This document shows positions 9,263-21,942 of a stretch of 64,000 nucleotides of DNA, piece after piece (the stretch's first letter is position 1; each line of letters opens with the position of its first letter). The position numbers and the translations under genes are program-made. This DNA comes from Lysobacterales bacterium (GTDB taxonomy: Bacteria > Pseudomonadota > Gammaproteobacteria > Xanthomonadales > Xanthomonadaceae). The stretch spans positions 102,183 through 166,182 of the forward strand of contig JAEKKX010000013.1 in the NCBI GenBank assembly GCA_019510125.1, written 5' to 3'. Under the pieces are notes generated by a model. The model worked only from the letters and a program-made list of their open reading frames with translations, did not search any database and had not been told where the DNA came from.

Positions 9263-10369
9263 TTACCCGGCCTGCCGCCCCGCGGGCGTCAGGAACGCCT
9301 GCATGCGCGCCAGTTCCGCCTCGAGCCCGGTCCTGAAGGCGGGGTCGCGCGGGGCCTTGCCGGCGACGTAGCCGAAGTCGCTCGCGAGCGCGCCGTCGCG
9401 CAGCGACAGGTTGCCCCAGCCGATCACGCGGTCGCGCCACAGCAGCGGCAGCGCGTAGTAGCCGAGCTTGCGCCTCGGCGCGGGCGTGTAGGCCTCGAAG
9501 CGGTAGATCCAGCCCCACAGCAGCTCGAAGCGGCGGCGGTCCCAGACGATCGGGTCGAACGGCGTCAGCAGCCGCACCGCGTCGTCGGGCGCCCAGCGCT
9601 TCGACGACGGCGTTTCGTCCGCCGGCCAATACCAGTCGACGCCGTCCACGCGCGCGGTGCCGAGACGCCGCTTCGCGTGCGCCAGTGCCGCCGCGCGCCG
9701 CGCCTCCCACTGCGGCACGCCGCCGGCGAGGAAGCGCACGAGCTGCGCCAGGCTCGCGGCGGGCAACGGGGCGTACTTGCGCACGATCACGTCGACCAGG
9801 GCGTCCATGCGCGCGTCCGCGTCTTCGTCGCCGACCGGCGCGGCATCGCCTTCGCGCGGCGCATAGACGCGCGTGCCGCCGTCGCGCTGCGCCACGCGCA
9901 GCAGCCCGCGGTAGTGCATGCCGTCCAGCAACTGCGTGCTTGCGTTCGACGACCCGCCGAACCAGTTGGTCACCTTGCCGTGCGCGAAATGCGCGTCCAC
10001 CTCTCGCGGATGCGCGGTGCCGCGTTCGGCGATGAAGGCCAGCACCGCGCGCGCCTGCTTCCAGCGCGCGGGCGTCCACGCGGTCCGCTCGGCGCGCGGA
10101 TGCATCAGCGCGTGGTGCGCACGCGGCAGGAACCCGTAGTTGACGAAGAAGTCCTCCTCGACCGGCAGCCGCGGATACCGTCGTTCGAGATCCCCGGCCC
10201 GATAATCCTTCACCCGATGCCGCAGCGTCAGGTCCTGTGCCCGCGCCGGCGCCCGGATCGGATCCGCCTGCACGAATCCCAACCGCTCGATCGCCCGCAT
10301 CAGCGTCGTCGGCTTGAACAGCGTGCGCGCCACCGCATGGCGGCGCAGATGGTCGAGGGTGAGGGGCAT
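9263..10369 (-). CDS. YcaQ-family winged-helix DNA glycosylase-like protein
   Basis: LGFVQADPIRAPARAQDLTLRHRVKDYR and LLTPFDPIVWDRRRFELLWGWIYRFEAYTPAPRRKLGYYALPLLWRDRVIGW are typical of the YcaQ (HTH_42) family. Confidence 0.88.
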   Translation of the reverse strand: MPLTLDHLRRHAVARTLFKPTTLMRAIERLGFVQADPIRAPARAQDLTLRHRVKDYRAGDLERRYPRLPVEEDFFVNYGFLPRAHHALMHPRAERTAWTPARWKQARAVLAFIAERGTAHPREVDAHFAHGKVTNWFGGSSNASTQLLDGMHYRGLLRVAQRDGGTRVYAPREGDAAPVGDEDADARMDALVDVIVRKYAPLPAASLAQLVRFLAGGVPQWEARRAAALAHAKRRLGTARVDGVDWYWPADETPSSKRWAPDDAVRLLTPFDPIVWDRRRFELLWGWIYRFEAYTPAPRRKLGYYALPLLWRDRVIGWGNLSLRDGALASDFGYVAGKAPRDPAFRTGLEAELARMQAFLTPAGRQAG

Positions 10370-10507
10370 GGGGGAAGTCCGCGAATGGGGCGAGCGCGGG
10401 TCATCTTATCGTCGACGCGATCGCGCGCATGGCCGTCACCGTCATCGCGCATGCACCAGGCCGCATGCGCACCGCATCGCGATCGCGCACGACATCGCCA
10501 TGCCTCC

Positions 10508-10655
10508 GTAGGGTGGCGGTGAGCGCAGCGAACCCCACCGGAACGAAGCGTCGCCCGCACTGTGGACATCGCACCGACCATGCCCGGGGCTTCGCTGACG
10601 TCACCGATGCGGTCACGCCGGATGGTGGGGTTCGCTGCGCTCACCGCCACCCTAC
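10508..10655. repeat. Perfect 32-bp inverted repeat with 84-nt loop
   Basis: gtagggtggcggtgagcgcagcgaaccccacc (10508-10539) and its exact reverse complement (10624-10655). Confidence 0.85.
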
Positions 10656-10908
10656 GACGGCCTCCCGTGCCCTTTTTTGGTGCAACGCCGACGGTTTCAG
10701 GGCCAAGCGTGCCGCTTCGAGGGGCATCGATGCCGCCGGGCGTTCGGAGGAGCAGGGAAGGAGGGCATGGCGTCGAAAGCGGGCGCCATCCGCAGGCGGC
10801 GGCGGGTCGTCGGGGATCGCACGGGCGGCGGATTCGGTGCGGTTGACCGCCCGCAGGGGGTGCGTAGAGTCGATGGCGGTGCTGAACACACCTCTCTCTA
10901 GGCGGCCA

Positions 10909-10936
10909 ACCGCCCTCGTCAGTCAGGCGGTTTTTT
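10909..10936 (+). terminator. Rho-independent-like terminator/attenuator upstream of the symE-like gene
   Basis: accgcc-ctcgtcagtca-ggcggttttttg: stem followed by T6. Confidence 0.55.
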
Positions 10937-11085
10937 GCGTCCACAGGATTCGTGTTGCCCGGATTCGAGCGACGCCTCTCTCCATGGCCGGGTGGCGCGC
11001 AGCCATACAACACCCGAAAGGGGAAAACTGCGGGCCGTCCTAGAGCGGTGTTCAAGCACCCGGCCGCCCCTCTGAACAGGGGGCG
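10937..11085 (+). ncRNA. Candidate structured leader/ncRNA upstream of the symE-like gene
   Basis: Nested pairing ggccgggtg...aacacc...ggtgtt...cacccggcc (about 10986-11065) followed by hairpin gcccctctgaacagggggc (about 11066-11085), just before the ATG at 11111. Class unknown; a C4-like antisense RNA is one possibility, unverified. Confidence 0.4.
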
Positions 11086-11110
11086 CAATCGAACATCCTA
11101 GAAATCCGAC

Positions 11111-11326
11111 ATGTCCGCACGTCCCCGCACGCCGCGCAAAGAGCGGCACCTCACCACCACCTACACCCATCGCGACTACTACGACGACGGCTTCTGGGTC
11201 AGGTCGCAAAGCTTCCCCGTCCTCCGCTTCGGTGGCGCCTGGCTCGCACAGGCCGGCTTCGCCATCGGCCAACGCGTCCGCGTGAAGGTCCACAAGCGCC
11301 GCATCGTCATCGAACCGGCGACGTAG
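11111..11326 (+). CDS. SymE-like toxin (type I toxin-antitoxin)
   Basis: 71 aa ending SFPVLRFGGAWLAQAGFAIGQRVRVKVHKRRIVIEPAT, matching the SymE fold pattern (G.WL..AGF..G..V.V.V....IVI). Confidence 0.75.
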   Translation: MSARPRTPRKERHLTTTYTHRDYYDDGFWVRSQSFPVLRFGGAWLAQAGFAIGQRVRVKVHKRRIVIEPAT

Positions 11327-11366
11327 TCGCGCACGACGCCATCTCACGGGTTTCCGCTCCGTCCAC

Positions 11367-11424
11367 GGCGGGCCAAGGCCCGCCCTACGTCCATCCTCGC
11401 TCGTAGGGCGGGCTCAAGCCCGCC
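11367..11424. repeat. Intergenic palindromic repeat pair
   Basis: ggcgggccaaggcccgccctacg ... cgtagggcgggctcaagcccgcc, mutually inverted and each self-complementary. Confidence 0.7.
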
Positions 11425-11525
11425 TTGTGAGTTGATTCCGCGAGGCTCTACCAAGCCCAATCGCTTCTCAGCATAATCATGCCTGCTTGGGTAAGGAGTT
11501 TTACCTAACCCATTGTTTTAACTGG

Positions 11526-12473
11526 ATGAGGGACGCTATGCCGACGGCCGTTTCGTTGTTCACGGGATGCGGGGGATCAGATGCCGGGTTGGTTGAGGCC
11601 GGCTTCGACATCCTCATGGCCAACGACATCCTGGCCTACGCTGCCGAGGTCTACAGGGCCAATTTGCCTGAGACTGACTATCGAGTCTGCAGCGTCGAGG
11701 ATATTGAATCGTTTCCCAAAGCCGACCTGCTGGTGGGCTGCTACCCGTGCCAAGGCTACAGTCAAGGCGGCGCGCGTGAAGCTGGCAGAGACATCAACTA
11801 TCTTTTCAGGGAATTCGGTCGCGCTTTGCGTGCGATCAAGCCGCGCGCATTCATCGTCGAGAACGTGTCGGGTTTGACGCGTGCGGACAACAAGGAATTA
11901 TTCAATTGGCAGCTGCGCAATTTCCGATCTGCGGGATACAGAGTGTCATGGCAGTTGCTCAATGCGGCAGATTTTGGTGTCGCACAGGAGCGTCATCGAG
12001 TCATCATCGTGGGCGTTCGCAGTGATATCGGCGTGACATTCCAGTTTCCCAATCCTACTCATGGGCCGGAAGCCTCAAGGCCTTATATGACGATCAGGGA
12101 TGCACTGAAGGGTCTGCCAGAATGGCCTGAAGGCGAATTCAATGCCGAGCCTTTCCATTGGTATTACATGTCTCGAAATCGACGTAGGGGCTGGGACGAA
12201 ACTTCAAAGACAATTGTGAGTCGCGCGAGGCATATGCCTTTGCACCCTATGAGTCCGGAACTCGTATACAAAGGGCCTGATACTTACGAATTTTCCTCGA
12301 TGCAGCCGGCGCGGCGCTTCAGTTATCGTGAAGCAGCGAGATTACAGGGTTTCACCAGAGATATCGACTTCCCGGATAGTTGTGGAATGTATACGCGCTA
12401 TAAAGTCATAGGCAATGCGGTTCCGCCGCCGCTTTTTGCAGCTGTTGCCAAAGCTCTCCCAAGCATTTGGTAA
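11526..12473 (+). CDS. DNA (cytosine-5)-methyltransferase
   Basis: C5-MTase motifs: I SLFTGCGGSDAGLVEAGF, IV GCYPCQGYSQGG, VI FIVENVSG, VIII QERHRVIIVG, X YKVIGNAVPPPL. Start 11526 or 11538 (track uses TTG 11487). Confidence 0.95.
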   Translation: MRDAMPTAVSLFTGCGGSDAGLVEAGFDILMANDILAYAAEVYRANLPETDYRVCSVEDIESFPKADLLVGCYPCQGYSQGGAREAGRDINYLFREFGRALRAIKPRAFIVENVSGLTRADNKELFNWQLRNFRSAGYRVSWQLLNAADFGVAQERHRVIIVGVRSDIGVTFQFPNPTHGPEASRPYMTIRDALKGLPEWPEGEFNAEPFHWYYMSRNRRRGWDETSKTIVSRARHMPLHPMSPELVYKGPDTYEFSSMQPARRFSYREAARLQGFTRDIDFPDSCGMYTRYKVIGNAVPPPLFAAVAKALPSIW

Positions 12474-12474
12474 G

Positions 12475-13377
12475 TCATACCAAATCAAGCCTTGCTGAAA
12501 GAAAATCTGAAAATATTTTTGGCGTCCCTACAGTCTGCATTGCGTTGGATTCTTTGGTAAGTCTTAAAATGCGAAGCCTATCAAGCAGTATTGTTGAGGC
12601 AACGTCCCCATCAAAAGCCCAGCGACCTTGGTTGTTGCGGAAGCAGATGGGAATACATATAACTTGCATCCATGGGTGGGTCGGTACTAGAAGCTTCTTG
12701 AGGCGATCTCCAGAAACTTCCGCCTGTTTAGACACCCAGTCTTCCCGTGAGCATGCGCATTGACTAAGGCTAGACGGTATGTTTTCTTGCTCATAATCGT
12801 CCAGTGGAATCCAAGAAACTATATCTATACCTCCGTCGCCGGAATCCTTTGATCTGTACGATTTTGGTGATAGCTGTGGTCTTGCGCCTATGTCCTGCCC
12901 AAGCTTGTTAATTCTTTCCCATTTCTTTCCGGCGTATTCGGTCTCATTTTTCCCAAAGGGTTTTGTTTGAGCAGCCGGCCATATTTTCTTCAAGGCAAAA
13001 AGGCATAGCCTTTCGAAAGCATCGGTAAGTAGCATCCTGTCGGATTGACTTCGTACTGTGGGGAGATTGGCGCATAGCAAAATGAAAGCATAGAGGTTTT
13101 GATCGACTTCTAGGCTTTGCGGCGACTCAATTATGTTTCTGCTGGAGTTAATGCTAAAGGGATAGCTCTCTCCAAAAGCAGCTGATCTCCAACGAAGGTG
13201 AGAAAAGCAATCTTCCAATTCTTCGGAGGATAAGTTGCCGCCATTATCTCTGACGTGATCGGCAATCGAATCTGAGCCAATAATTCGATCAGGTGTTAGA
13301 AGGCATTCACGAGGTGTCTCAATCTTCAGCATCCTGCGTCGCCTCGACAAGTCCTTTAATACTTGAATGCAGTCCAA
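12475..13377 (-). CDS. Putative PD-(D/E)XK-like protein / candidate restriction endonuclease
   Basis: 300 aa; KDSGDGGIDIVSWIPLDDYEQENIPSSLSQCACSREDWVSKQ resembles a DGGID...QCA nuclease-like core. Convergent with the C5-MTase (3' ends 1-2 nt apart). Nuclease call is inference. Confidence 0.5.
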   Translation of the reverse strand: MDCIQVLKDLSRRRRMLKIETPRECLLTPDRIIGSDSIADHVRDNGGNLSSEELEDCFSHLRWRSAAFGESYPFSINSSRNIIESPQSLEVDQNLYAFILLCANLPTVRSQSDRMLLTDAFERLCLFALKKIWPAAQTKPFGKNETEYAGKKWERINKLGQDIGARPQLSPKSYRSKDSGDGGIDIVSWIPLDDYEQENIPSSLSQCACSREDWVSKQAEVSGDRLKKLLVPTHPWMQVICIPICFRNNQGRWAFDGDVASTILLDRLRILRLTKESNAMQTVGTPKIFSDFLSARLDLV

Positions 13378-14404
13378 TGGCGCTTTTGCGTAGTCTTTCT
13401 GCCTGACCTGCGTCTTGGTTTGTCAGGCCGTCTGCCACCGCGAGTGTTTCTTGAGCTGCTTTGACTGAGTTTTCCGCCAGAGACATATGCTTCCGAATTG
13501 CCTCTAGTGGGCCTGAGGTTAAAAGATCTGCCGTGTCAATTGAGTCGCCTCTGCGGAGTGAGGCTAGCGCACTTTCATTTGCCACAATACGTGCAAGTTT
13601 TTGAAAGTTTCTGGATTCTCCAAGAACGGTGGATCCCCTGTGCTCTTTGTCAAATACCCAGCGAAAGAATTCTTCAAATTCTTCTGCCTTAAGGCCTTTG
13701 GCTTCAACATCGCCCGCCCCTTCTAGTCCGATAAAGCTGGATATGCTCTCCCAGCCTATTCCGGTTGTAAGTAGTGAAAATGCTATGTCGTCTTCTTGCA
13801 TTTTTAATCTTGTGAGTATCCCAAGCTCGCCAGCTTTTTTTAGCAATGTGTATCCAGTTAGAAGTTTGGCAACATGAGCTGCTTTGCTGCCGATTTCTTT
13901 AGCAAGAGCCTTGTGGGCTTCTTGGTGATCTGGGCTGTGCAGCGCGCGCAACTGAAAAACATATCTGGCTTTTGCCAGTGCATCCCACTCTTTTATTCCT
14001 GTGATATGTCTGTAGCCGAGATAAGTAAGGATGTCATCTCGCTTGTCAAATCGAAGGACAGGGACGCTCGTTGGTCTCTCTTTTGCCCCTTTCCTCGCCA
14101 GCGATACCTGAGTATTTAGGACGGGCGGTTCTACATCATCTTGGAGTAGCTTCAATGCTCCGAGTCGACGATTGCCTTCTACAACTCGATAGAAACCCCC
14201 TTCATCTGGTACCACCATGAGTGGTTCCCCAGAGAAATAGCCTTTTTCCCCGATCGACATCATGAGTTCGATGAGGTTGCATTCTAAGAGCAGGTAACGA
14301 AGAACTTCTTCGTCAGGCTTGTTCTTATATTTTTCGGGTAGCCGTGGATTGTCGGGATCAAATCTCAGAAGGTTTACTGAAACAGAATCAAATTTTGGAT
14401 TCAT
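13319..14404 (-). CDS. ParB/Srx N-terminal-domain protein
   Basis: VNLLRFDPDNPRLPE...LIELMMSIGEKGYFSGEPLMVVPDEGGFYRVVEGNRRLGALKLL, ParB/sulfiredoxin-like EGNRR motif. Overlaps the downstream ORF by 59 nt. Confidence 0.8.
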   Translation of the reverse strand: MNPKFDSVSVNLLRFDPDNPRLPEKYKNKPDEEVLRYLLLECNLIELMMSIGEKGYFSGEPLMVVPDEGGFYRVVEGNRRLGALKLLQDDVEPPVLNTQVSLARKGAKERPTSVPVLRFDKRDDILTYLGYRHITGIKEWDALAKARYVFQLRALHSPDHQEAHKALAKEIGSKAAHVAKLLTGYTLLKKAGELGILTRLKMQEDDIAFSLLTTGIGWESISSFIGLEGAGDVEAKGLKAEEFEEFFRWVFDKEHRGSTVLGESRNFQKLARIVANESALASLRRGDSIDTADLLTSGPLEAIRKHMSLAENSVKAAQETLAVADGLTNQDAGQAERLRKSAIGLHSSIKGLVEATQDAED

Positions 14405-14439
14405 TGGTCATCTCCTAACACAGTCAATCCTGTGCGGGC

Positions 14440-17130
<2,691 letters not shown>

Positions 17131-17289
17131 GGGGGCTCCGCGGGCGGCCCGGGGCCGCCGAAAGGGGGATCGTCTGTCTAGAGTCCGAATTCTAACAGTG
17201 CGCTCCCGCTGCGCTCCGTACGGTGGCGTGCGGTGGGCGCCGGCGGGTGCGGGAATTCGATTGCAGCCCCCATCGGAGGCAGGTGCGGG

Positions 17290-18147
17290 TCAGCCGGCCG
17301 AGAGGGCGAGGCAGCGTTCGCGGAACGCGGCCAGCCGTGCGCCATGGCGCGGGATCGCCTGCAGGCGCTTCGACACCTCTTCATCCGCGGCGGCGTGCAG
17401 CCGAAGATCCCAGCCATTGAGCAGCATCACGGTGTCGAATGTGTCGGTCCCCCACACTTCCCGACAGCGGGCGAGCAGCGCATCGGACGACAGGGTGCGC
17501 TCGCCCTCCGGCGAGGACAGGTTCTGCGCCACATAGGCGAAGTCGAGCTGAGGCACGGACGGGCGCACGAAGTATTCGCCGGCGACGAGGCTTTCGTCGA
17601 AGCGTTCGACCACGCCGGGTACCGACATGTCTTCCAGGCGTTCGAGCGCCAGTTGCAGGTCCCGGGCGTGCGCGGGCCGCGAGAACATGGATCCGTTGGC
17701 GAGGAAATGGAGCTGGACGTCGCTCACCACGAACGGCGACCGATCGACGAGATCCGCGACGAACCCGGCTTCGTCCCGTTGCCCTGCCAGTTGTCCCAGC
17801 CAGTGGGCGGAATCGAGCCGGCGTCCGTAGTGGTACAGCGAACGGATCCGCGACAGCGGGTGGCGGATGAAGCAGATGTCGTGGAACTCGATGCCGCGCA
17901 CCCTCGGCTTCGGATAGCGGACGTGATGGCTGCTGATCGCCGCCACCTCCGGGTCTTCCTGCACGAGCCGGACGATGTCCTCCGCCATCAGCCGGGCGTC
18001 ATCGTGTTCGCCGTGCAAATCCACCAGCGCATCGCCGAAACTTCGGCGGAGCGCGTAGTCGATCGTGCTGCCGCCGTTCTTGAAGATGTGGTAGTGCAGC
18101 ACGACGAAGCGGTCGCGCGTCACCGGGACACGAAGATCGCGGGTCAT
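17290..18147 (-). CDS. Sulfotransferase family protein
   Basis: FVVLHYHIFKNGGSTIDYALRRSFG (PAPS 5'-loop-like) and DICFIRHPLSRIRSLYHYG. Start at ATG 18147. Confidence 0.75.
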   Translation of the reverse strand: MTRDLRVPVTRDRFVVLHYHIFKNGGSTIDYALRRSFGDALVDLHGEHDDARLMAEDIVRLVQEDPEVAAISSHHVRYPKPRVRGIEFHDICFIRHPLSRIRSLYHYGRRLDSAHWLGQLAGQRDEAGFVADLVDRSPFVVSDVQLHFLANGSMFSRPAHARDLQLALERLEDMSVPGVVERFDESLVAGEYFVRPSVPQLDFAYVAQNLSSPEGERTLSSDALLARCREVWGTDTFDTVMLLNGWDLRLHAAADEEVSKRLQAIPRHGARLAAFRERCLALSAG

Positions 18148-18158
18148 CGCCGCCGTCC

Positions 18159-20483
18159 TCAATCCTCCCGCGACGCCCGGCGGTTGGAGGCTTCGGCCTC
18201 GCGCTGCTGGCGGATCTGGGCGTCGACGGCGGCGATCGCGGTCATGTTGACCACGCGGCGCGGGGTGGAGGCGGGGGTGAGGATGTGCGCGGGCTGGTCC
18301 AGGCCCATCAGGATCGGGCCGATCGCGACGCCGTCGGTCATCACCCGCACCATGTTGTAGGTGATGTTGGCGGCGTCGAGGTTGGGCAGCACGAACAGGT
18401 TGGGGCGGCCGCTGAGCGTGGTGTGCGGGAACATGCGCTGGCGCAGGCCCTCGTCCCAGGCGGTGTCGGCCATCATCTCGCCGTCGATCTCCAGCTTCGG
18501 CGCGCGCTGGCGGACGATCTGGTAGACCTTGCGCATCTTCGCGGCGCTGGGGTTCTCGTGGCTGCCGTAGTTGGAGTGCGACAGCAGCGCGACCTTGGGC
18601 TCGATCCCGAACAGCTTGAGCCGGTAGCTCGCCATCAGCGTGGCCTCGGCGATCTGTTCGGCGCAGGGGTCGACCTGCACGTGGGTGTCGAGGAAGAACC
18701 ACACGCCCTGGTTGTTGATCACCCCGGTCATCGCCGCGGTGCCGCTGACGCCGCGGTCGAAGTCGAAGACGCTGCGCAGGTAGCCGAGCTTCTTGTGGAA
18801 GCGCCCGACGAGGCCGCAGATCATGGCGTCGGCCTCGCCGCGCTCGACCATCAGCGCGGCGATCAGGGTCGAGCGCGAACGCACCAGGTTCTTCGCCGCG
18901 GCCGGGGTCACGCCGCGGCGCTCGGTCAGCGCGTGGTACTGCTGCCAGTAGTCGTTGAAGCGCGGGTCGTCGTGGATGTTGGTGAGGTCGAAATCGACGC
19001 CCGGGCGCATCCGCAGGCCCAGCCGATGGATGCGCGCGTCGATGACGTCCGGGCGGCCGATCAGGATCGGTCGCGCCAGGCGTTCGTCGATCACCGTCTG
19101 CACCGCGAGCAGCACGGTCTCTTCCTCGCCTTCGGCGTAGACCACGCGCTTGGGGTCGTGGCGGGCGCGGTCGTACACCGGCTTCATCAGCAGGCCGGTG
19201 CGGTAGATGAACTGCGCCAGCTTCTCCTCGTAGGCGGGCATGTCCGCGATCGGGCGCAGCGCGATGCCCGAGTCCATCGCCGCCTTCGCCACCGCCGGCG
19301 CCAGCACCGTGAGCAGGCGCGGGTCGAACGGGCGCGGGATGATGTATTCGGGGCCGAAGCGCGGCACTTCGCCGCCGTAGGCGCCGCCGAGGTCGGAGGC
19401 TTCCATCCGCGCCAGCTTCGCGATTGCGCGCACGCAGGCGAGCTTCATCGCCTCGTTGATCTCGGTCGCGCCCACGTCCAGCGCGCCGCGGAAGATGTAC
19501 GGGAAGCACAGCGCGTTGTTGACCTGGTTCGGGTAGTCGCTGCGGCCGGTGGCGATGATGCAGTCCGGGCGCACCCGGCTGGCGTCCTCCGGCAGGATCT
19601 CGGGGTTGGGATTGGCCAGCGCCAGGATGATCGGCCGCTCGGCCATCGTCGCGACCATCTCCGGCTTCAGCACGCCGCCGGCGGACAGGCCCAGGAAGAT
19701 GTCTGCGCCGGCGACGATCTCGGCCAGCGTGCGCTTGTCGGTGTCGCGGGCATAGCGCGCCTTGTCGGGGTCCAGGTGCGGGCGGCCGGTGTAGAGCACG
19801 CCGTCGCGATCGACCGCGAGGATGTGCTCGGGCTTCATGCCCAGCGCGACCAGCATGTCGAGGCAGGCGATGCCCGCGGCGCCGGCGCCGGAGGTGGCGA
19901 GCCTGACGTCCTCGATCCGCTTGCCGACGATCTCCAGCGCGTTGAGCACGGCCGCGCCGACGATGATCGCGGTGCCGTGCTGGTCGTCGTGGAAGACCGG
20001 GATGTTCATCCGCTCGCGCAGCTTGCGCTCGACGATGAAGCATTCCGGCGCCTTGATGTCCTCGAGGTTGATGCCGCCGAAGGTCGGTTCCAGCGAGGCG
20101 ATGATGTCGACCAGCTTGTCGGGATCGCGCTCGTCCACCTCGATGTCGAACACGTCGATGCCGGCGAACTTCTGGAACAGCACGCCCTTGCCTTCCATCA
20201 CCGGCTTGCCGGCCAGCGGGCCGATGTCGCCCAGGCCCAGCACCGCGGTGCCGTTGGTGATCACCGCGACGAGGTTGCCGCGCGCGGTCATCTCGCTGGC
20301 GGCGTTGGGATCGGCGACGATCGCCTCGCAGGCGTAGGCCACGCCGGGCGAGTAGGCCAGCGACAGGTCGCGCTGCGTCACCAGCGGCTTGGTCGGCGCG
20401 ACCCTGATCTTGCCCGGCGGCTCGTGGCGGTGGTACTCGAGGGCGGAGGCTTTCAGGTCGAGGGCTGCGTCGTGGTCGGACAT
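18159..20483 (-). CDS. maeB: NADP-dependent malic enzyme with C-terminal phosphotransacetylase-like domain
   Basis: 774 aa; [36 protein letters not shown], and PTA-like [19 protein letters not shown].. Confidence 0.93.
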   Translation of the reverse strand: MSDHDAALDLKASALEYHRHEPPGKIRVAPTKPLVTQRDLSLAYSPGVAYACEAIVADPNAASEMTARGNLVAVITNGTAVLGLGDIGPLAGKPVMEGKGVLFQKFAGIDVFDIEVDERDPDKLVDIIASLEPTFGGINLEDIKAPECFIVERKLRERMNIPVFHDDQHGTAIIVGAAVLNALEIVGKRIEDVRLATSGAGAAGIACLDMLVALGMKPEHILAVDRDGVLYTGRPHLDPDKARYARDTDKRTLAEIVAGADIFLGLSAGGVLKPEMVATMAERPIILALANPNPEILPEDASRVRPDCIIATGRSDYPNQVNNALCFPYIFRGALDVGATEINEAMKLACVRAIAKLARMEASDLGGAYGGEVPRFGPEYIIPRPFDPRLLTVLAPAVAKAAMDSGIALRPIADMPAYEEKLAQFIYRTGLLMKPVYDRARHDPKRVVYAEGEEETVLLAVQTVIDERLARPILIGRPDVIDARIHRLGLRMRPGVDFDLTNIHDDPRFNDYWQQYHALTERRGVTPAAAKNLVRSRSTLIAALMVERGEADAMICGLVGRFHKKLGYLRSVFDFDRGVSGTAAMTGVINNQGVWFFLDTHVQVDPCAEQIAEATLMASYRLKLFGIEPKVALLSHSNYGSHENPSAAKMRKVYQIVRQRAPKLEIDGEMMADTAWDEGLRQRMFPHTTLSGRPNLFVLPNLDAANITYNMVRVMTDGVAIGPILMGLDQPAHILTPASTPRRVVNMTAIAAVDAQIRQQREAEASNRRASRED

Positions 20484-20656
20484 CGCGGTGGATCCAGGGG
20501 CCGGGGGGACATTCTAGTGGAAGGGGTCCGTCGGCGTCGTCGCGCCGACGCTGCGCCGGCGTATGGAACGCCGGCGCACGGTACGGCGGACCGGGCGGCG
20601 GTCCGGCGCCGCCGTGGAGATCGGACCGGTCCCGGCTCCGCGCGCGGCGACCGCGG

Positions 20657-21922
20657 TCACACGCCCAGTCCCAGCACCAGGTCGTCGGCATCGACCCGGT
20701 CGAGCCGGATCTTGTTGGCGAACAGCGAGAACGCGAGCATGCCGGCCAGCCCGTTGGCGCGGCGCATCCACGGCGGCAGGTAGTGCGGCGGGGCGATCGC
20801 GCCGGCGTCGAACATCGGCTGCAGCGCGAACACGTCCTCCAGCGCCAGCTTGCCGGCGAACAGTTGCCGCGCCATCGACAGCTTGCGGTGGCGCAGGCAC
20901 CAGCGGAAGAAGGTGTGCACGCCGAGCAGGCCGTGCAGGTAGACGGTGTCCTTGGTGAACGCCGCGCCGCCGCCCAGCGGCGCACCGCGGAACACGCGCT
21001 GGGCCGAGGCGAAGCTGTCCTCCGGCGTCTGCCCGGCATCGAGGAAGAACCGGAACACCTGCACGAAGTCGGCGCCGTCGATCGCCATGTCGATCGCGAC
21101 GATGCGCAGACTGATGCGCTTCATGCGCTCGATGTCCATCGAGCCGGAGATCAGTTCGGCGAAGGTCGCCAGGCCCTCCTGGGTGGCGGTGGTGCGCGGC
21201 GCGCCGCGGGCCAGCGACTGCAGTTGCGGCTGTTCGCGGCCGTTGAGGCCGGTGAGCGTGTGCACGAACGCTTCGTGGACCAGCAATTGCTGGTGGTCGT
21301 AGTCGCTGAACCCGGTGTTGGTGCGGATGCGGATGCGGGTCGGGCTAGCCGCGGCCTTCGCGATCAGCTCGGGATCGAGTTCGACCTTGATCCGGTGGTC
21401 GACGAAGAACGCGTCGATCTCCGGCTGCAGCAGGTCGCGCAGCGATTCGGCCGACATCACCGCCTCCGGCTCGATCTCGCGCAGCTCCTGGTCCATGTCG
21501 TCGGCGAGCGCGATGAAGTGCTGCGCCGCCTCCAGGTTGGTGGGCCCGTCGCCGGGCAGCATTTCCACCGGCCGGCCATAGAGCCGGGTCGAATACGCGG
21601 TCATCCGGTAGGTGCCGGCGGCATCGAGCAGCCGGGTGGCGATGCGCCAGCTTTCGGCGTTGGCGATGAGGTAGGCGCCGAGCGGATGATCGGCGTCGGC
21701 GGCCCGGGCGACGGCCTCCAGTTCGGCGCGCACCTCGGTGAAGTCGGTCTTCGCGTAGGCGACCGTCGGCAGGTGGATGCGGCCGATCTTCCACGCCGCG
21801 AGGAACGTCTCCTGCGCGCTGGCCGGCCAGCTCACGGTGTCGAGCAGGCGGATGCCGCGGACCGCCGCGACCAGCCGCGCGTCCAGCGCGACGTGATGGG
21901 CAATGGCGTCGGCGTCGGTCAT
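20657..21922 (-). CDS. Flavohemoglobin expression-modulating QEGLA motif protein (DUF1704)
   Basis: TATQEGLATFAE motif, VHEAFVHTLTGLNG, full-length family architecture. Start at MTDADAIAHH. Confidence 0.88.
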   Translation of the reverse strand: MTDADAIAHHVALDARLVAAVRGIRLLDTVSWPASAQETFLAAWKIGRIHLPTVAYAKTDFTEVRAELEAVARAADADHPLGAYLIANAESWRIATRLLDAAGTYRMTAYSTRLYGRPVEMLPGDGPTNLEAAQHFIALADDMDQELREIEPEAVMSAESLRDLLQPEIDAFFVDHRIKVELDPELIAKAAASPTRIRIRTNTGFSDYDHQQLLVHEAFVHTLTGLNGREQPQLQSLARGAPRTTATQEGLATFAELISGSMDIERMKRISLRIVAIDMAIDGADFVQVFRFFLDAGQTPEDSFASAQRVFRGAPLGGGAAFTKDTVYLHGLLGVHTFFRWCLRHRKLSMARQLFAGKLALEDVFALQPMFDAGAIAPPHYLPPWMRRANGLAGMLAFSLFANKIRLDRVDADDLVLGLGV

Positions 21923-21942
21923 GCCGCGCCTCCGACCCATCC

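Noticed and set aside
13319-14404. Chromosome/plasmid partition ParB
   Set aside because: No ParA partner or recognisable ParB centromere-binding HTH noted, and the context is an MTase island, so partition function is unlikely.
17290-21039. 1249-aa minus ORF
   Set aside because: Only its C-terminal 286 aa (from 18147) is a real sulfotransferase; the rest is a shadow of maeB and the QEGLA gene.
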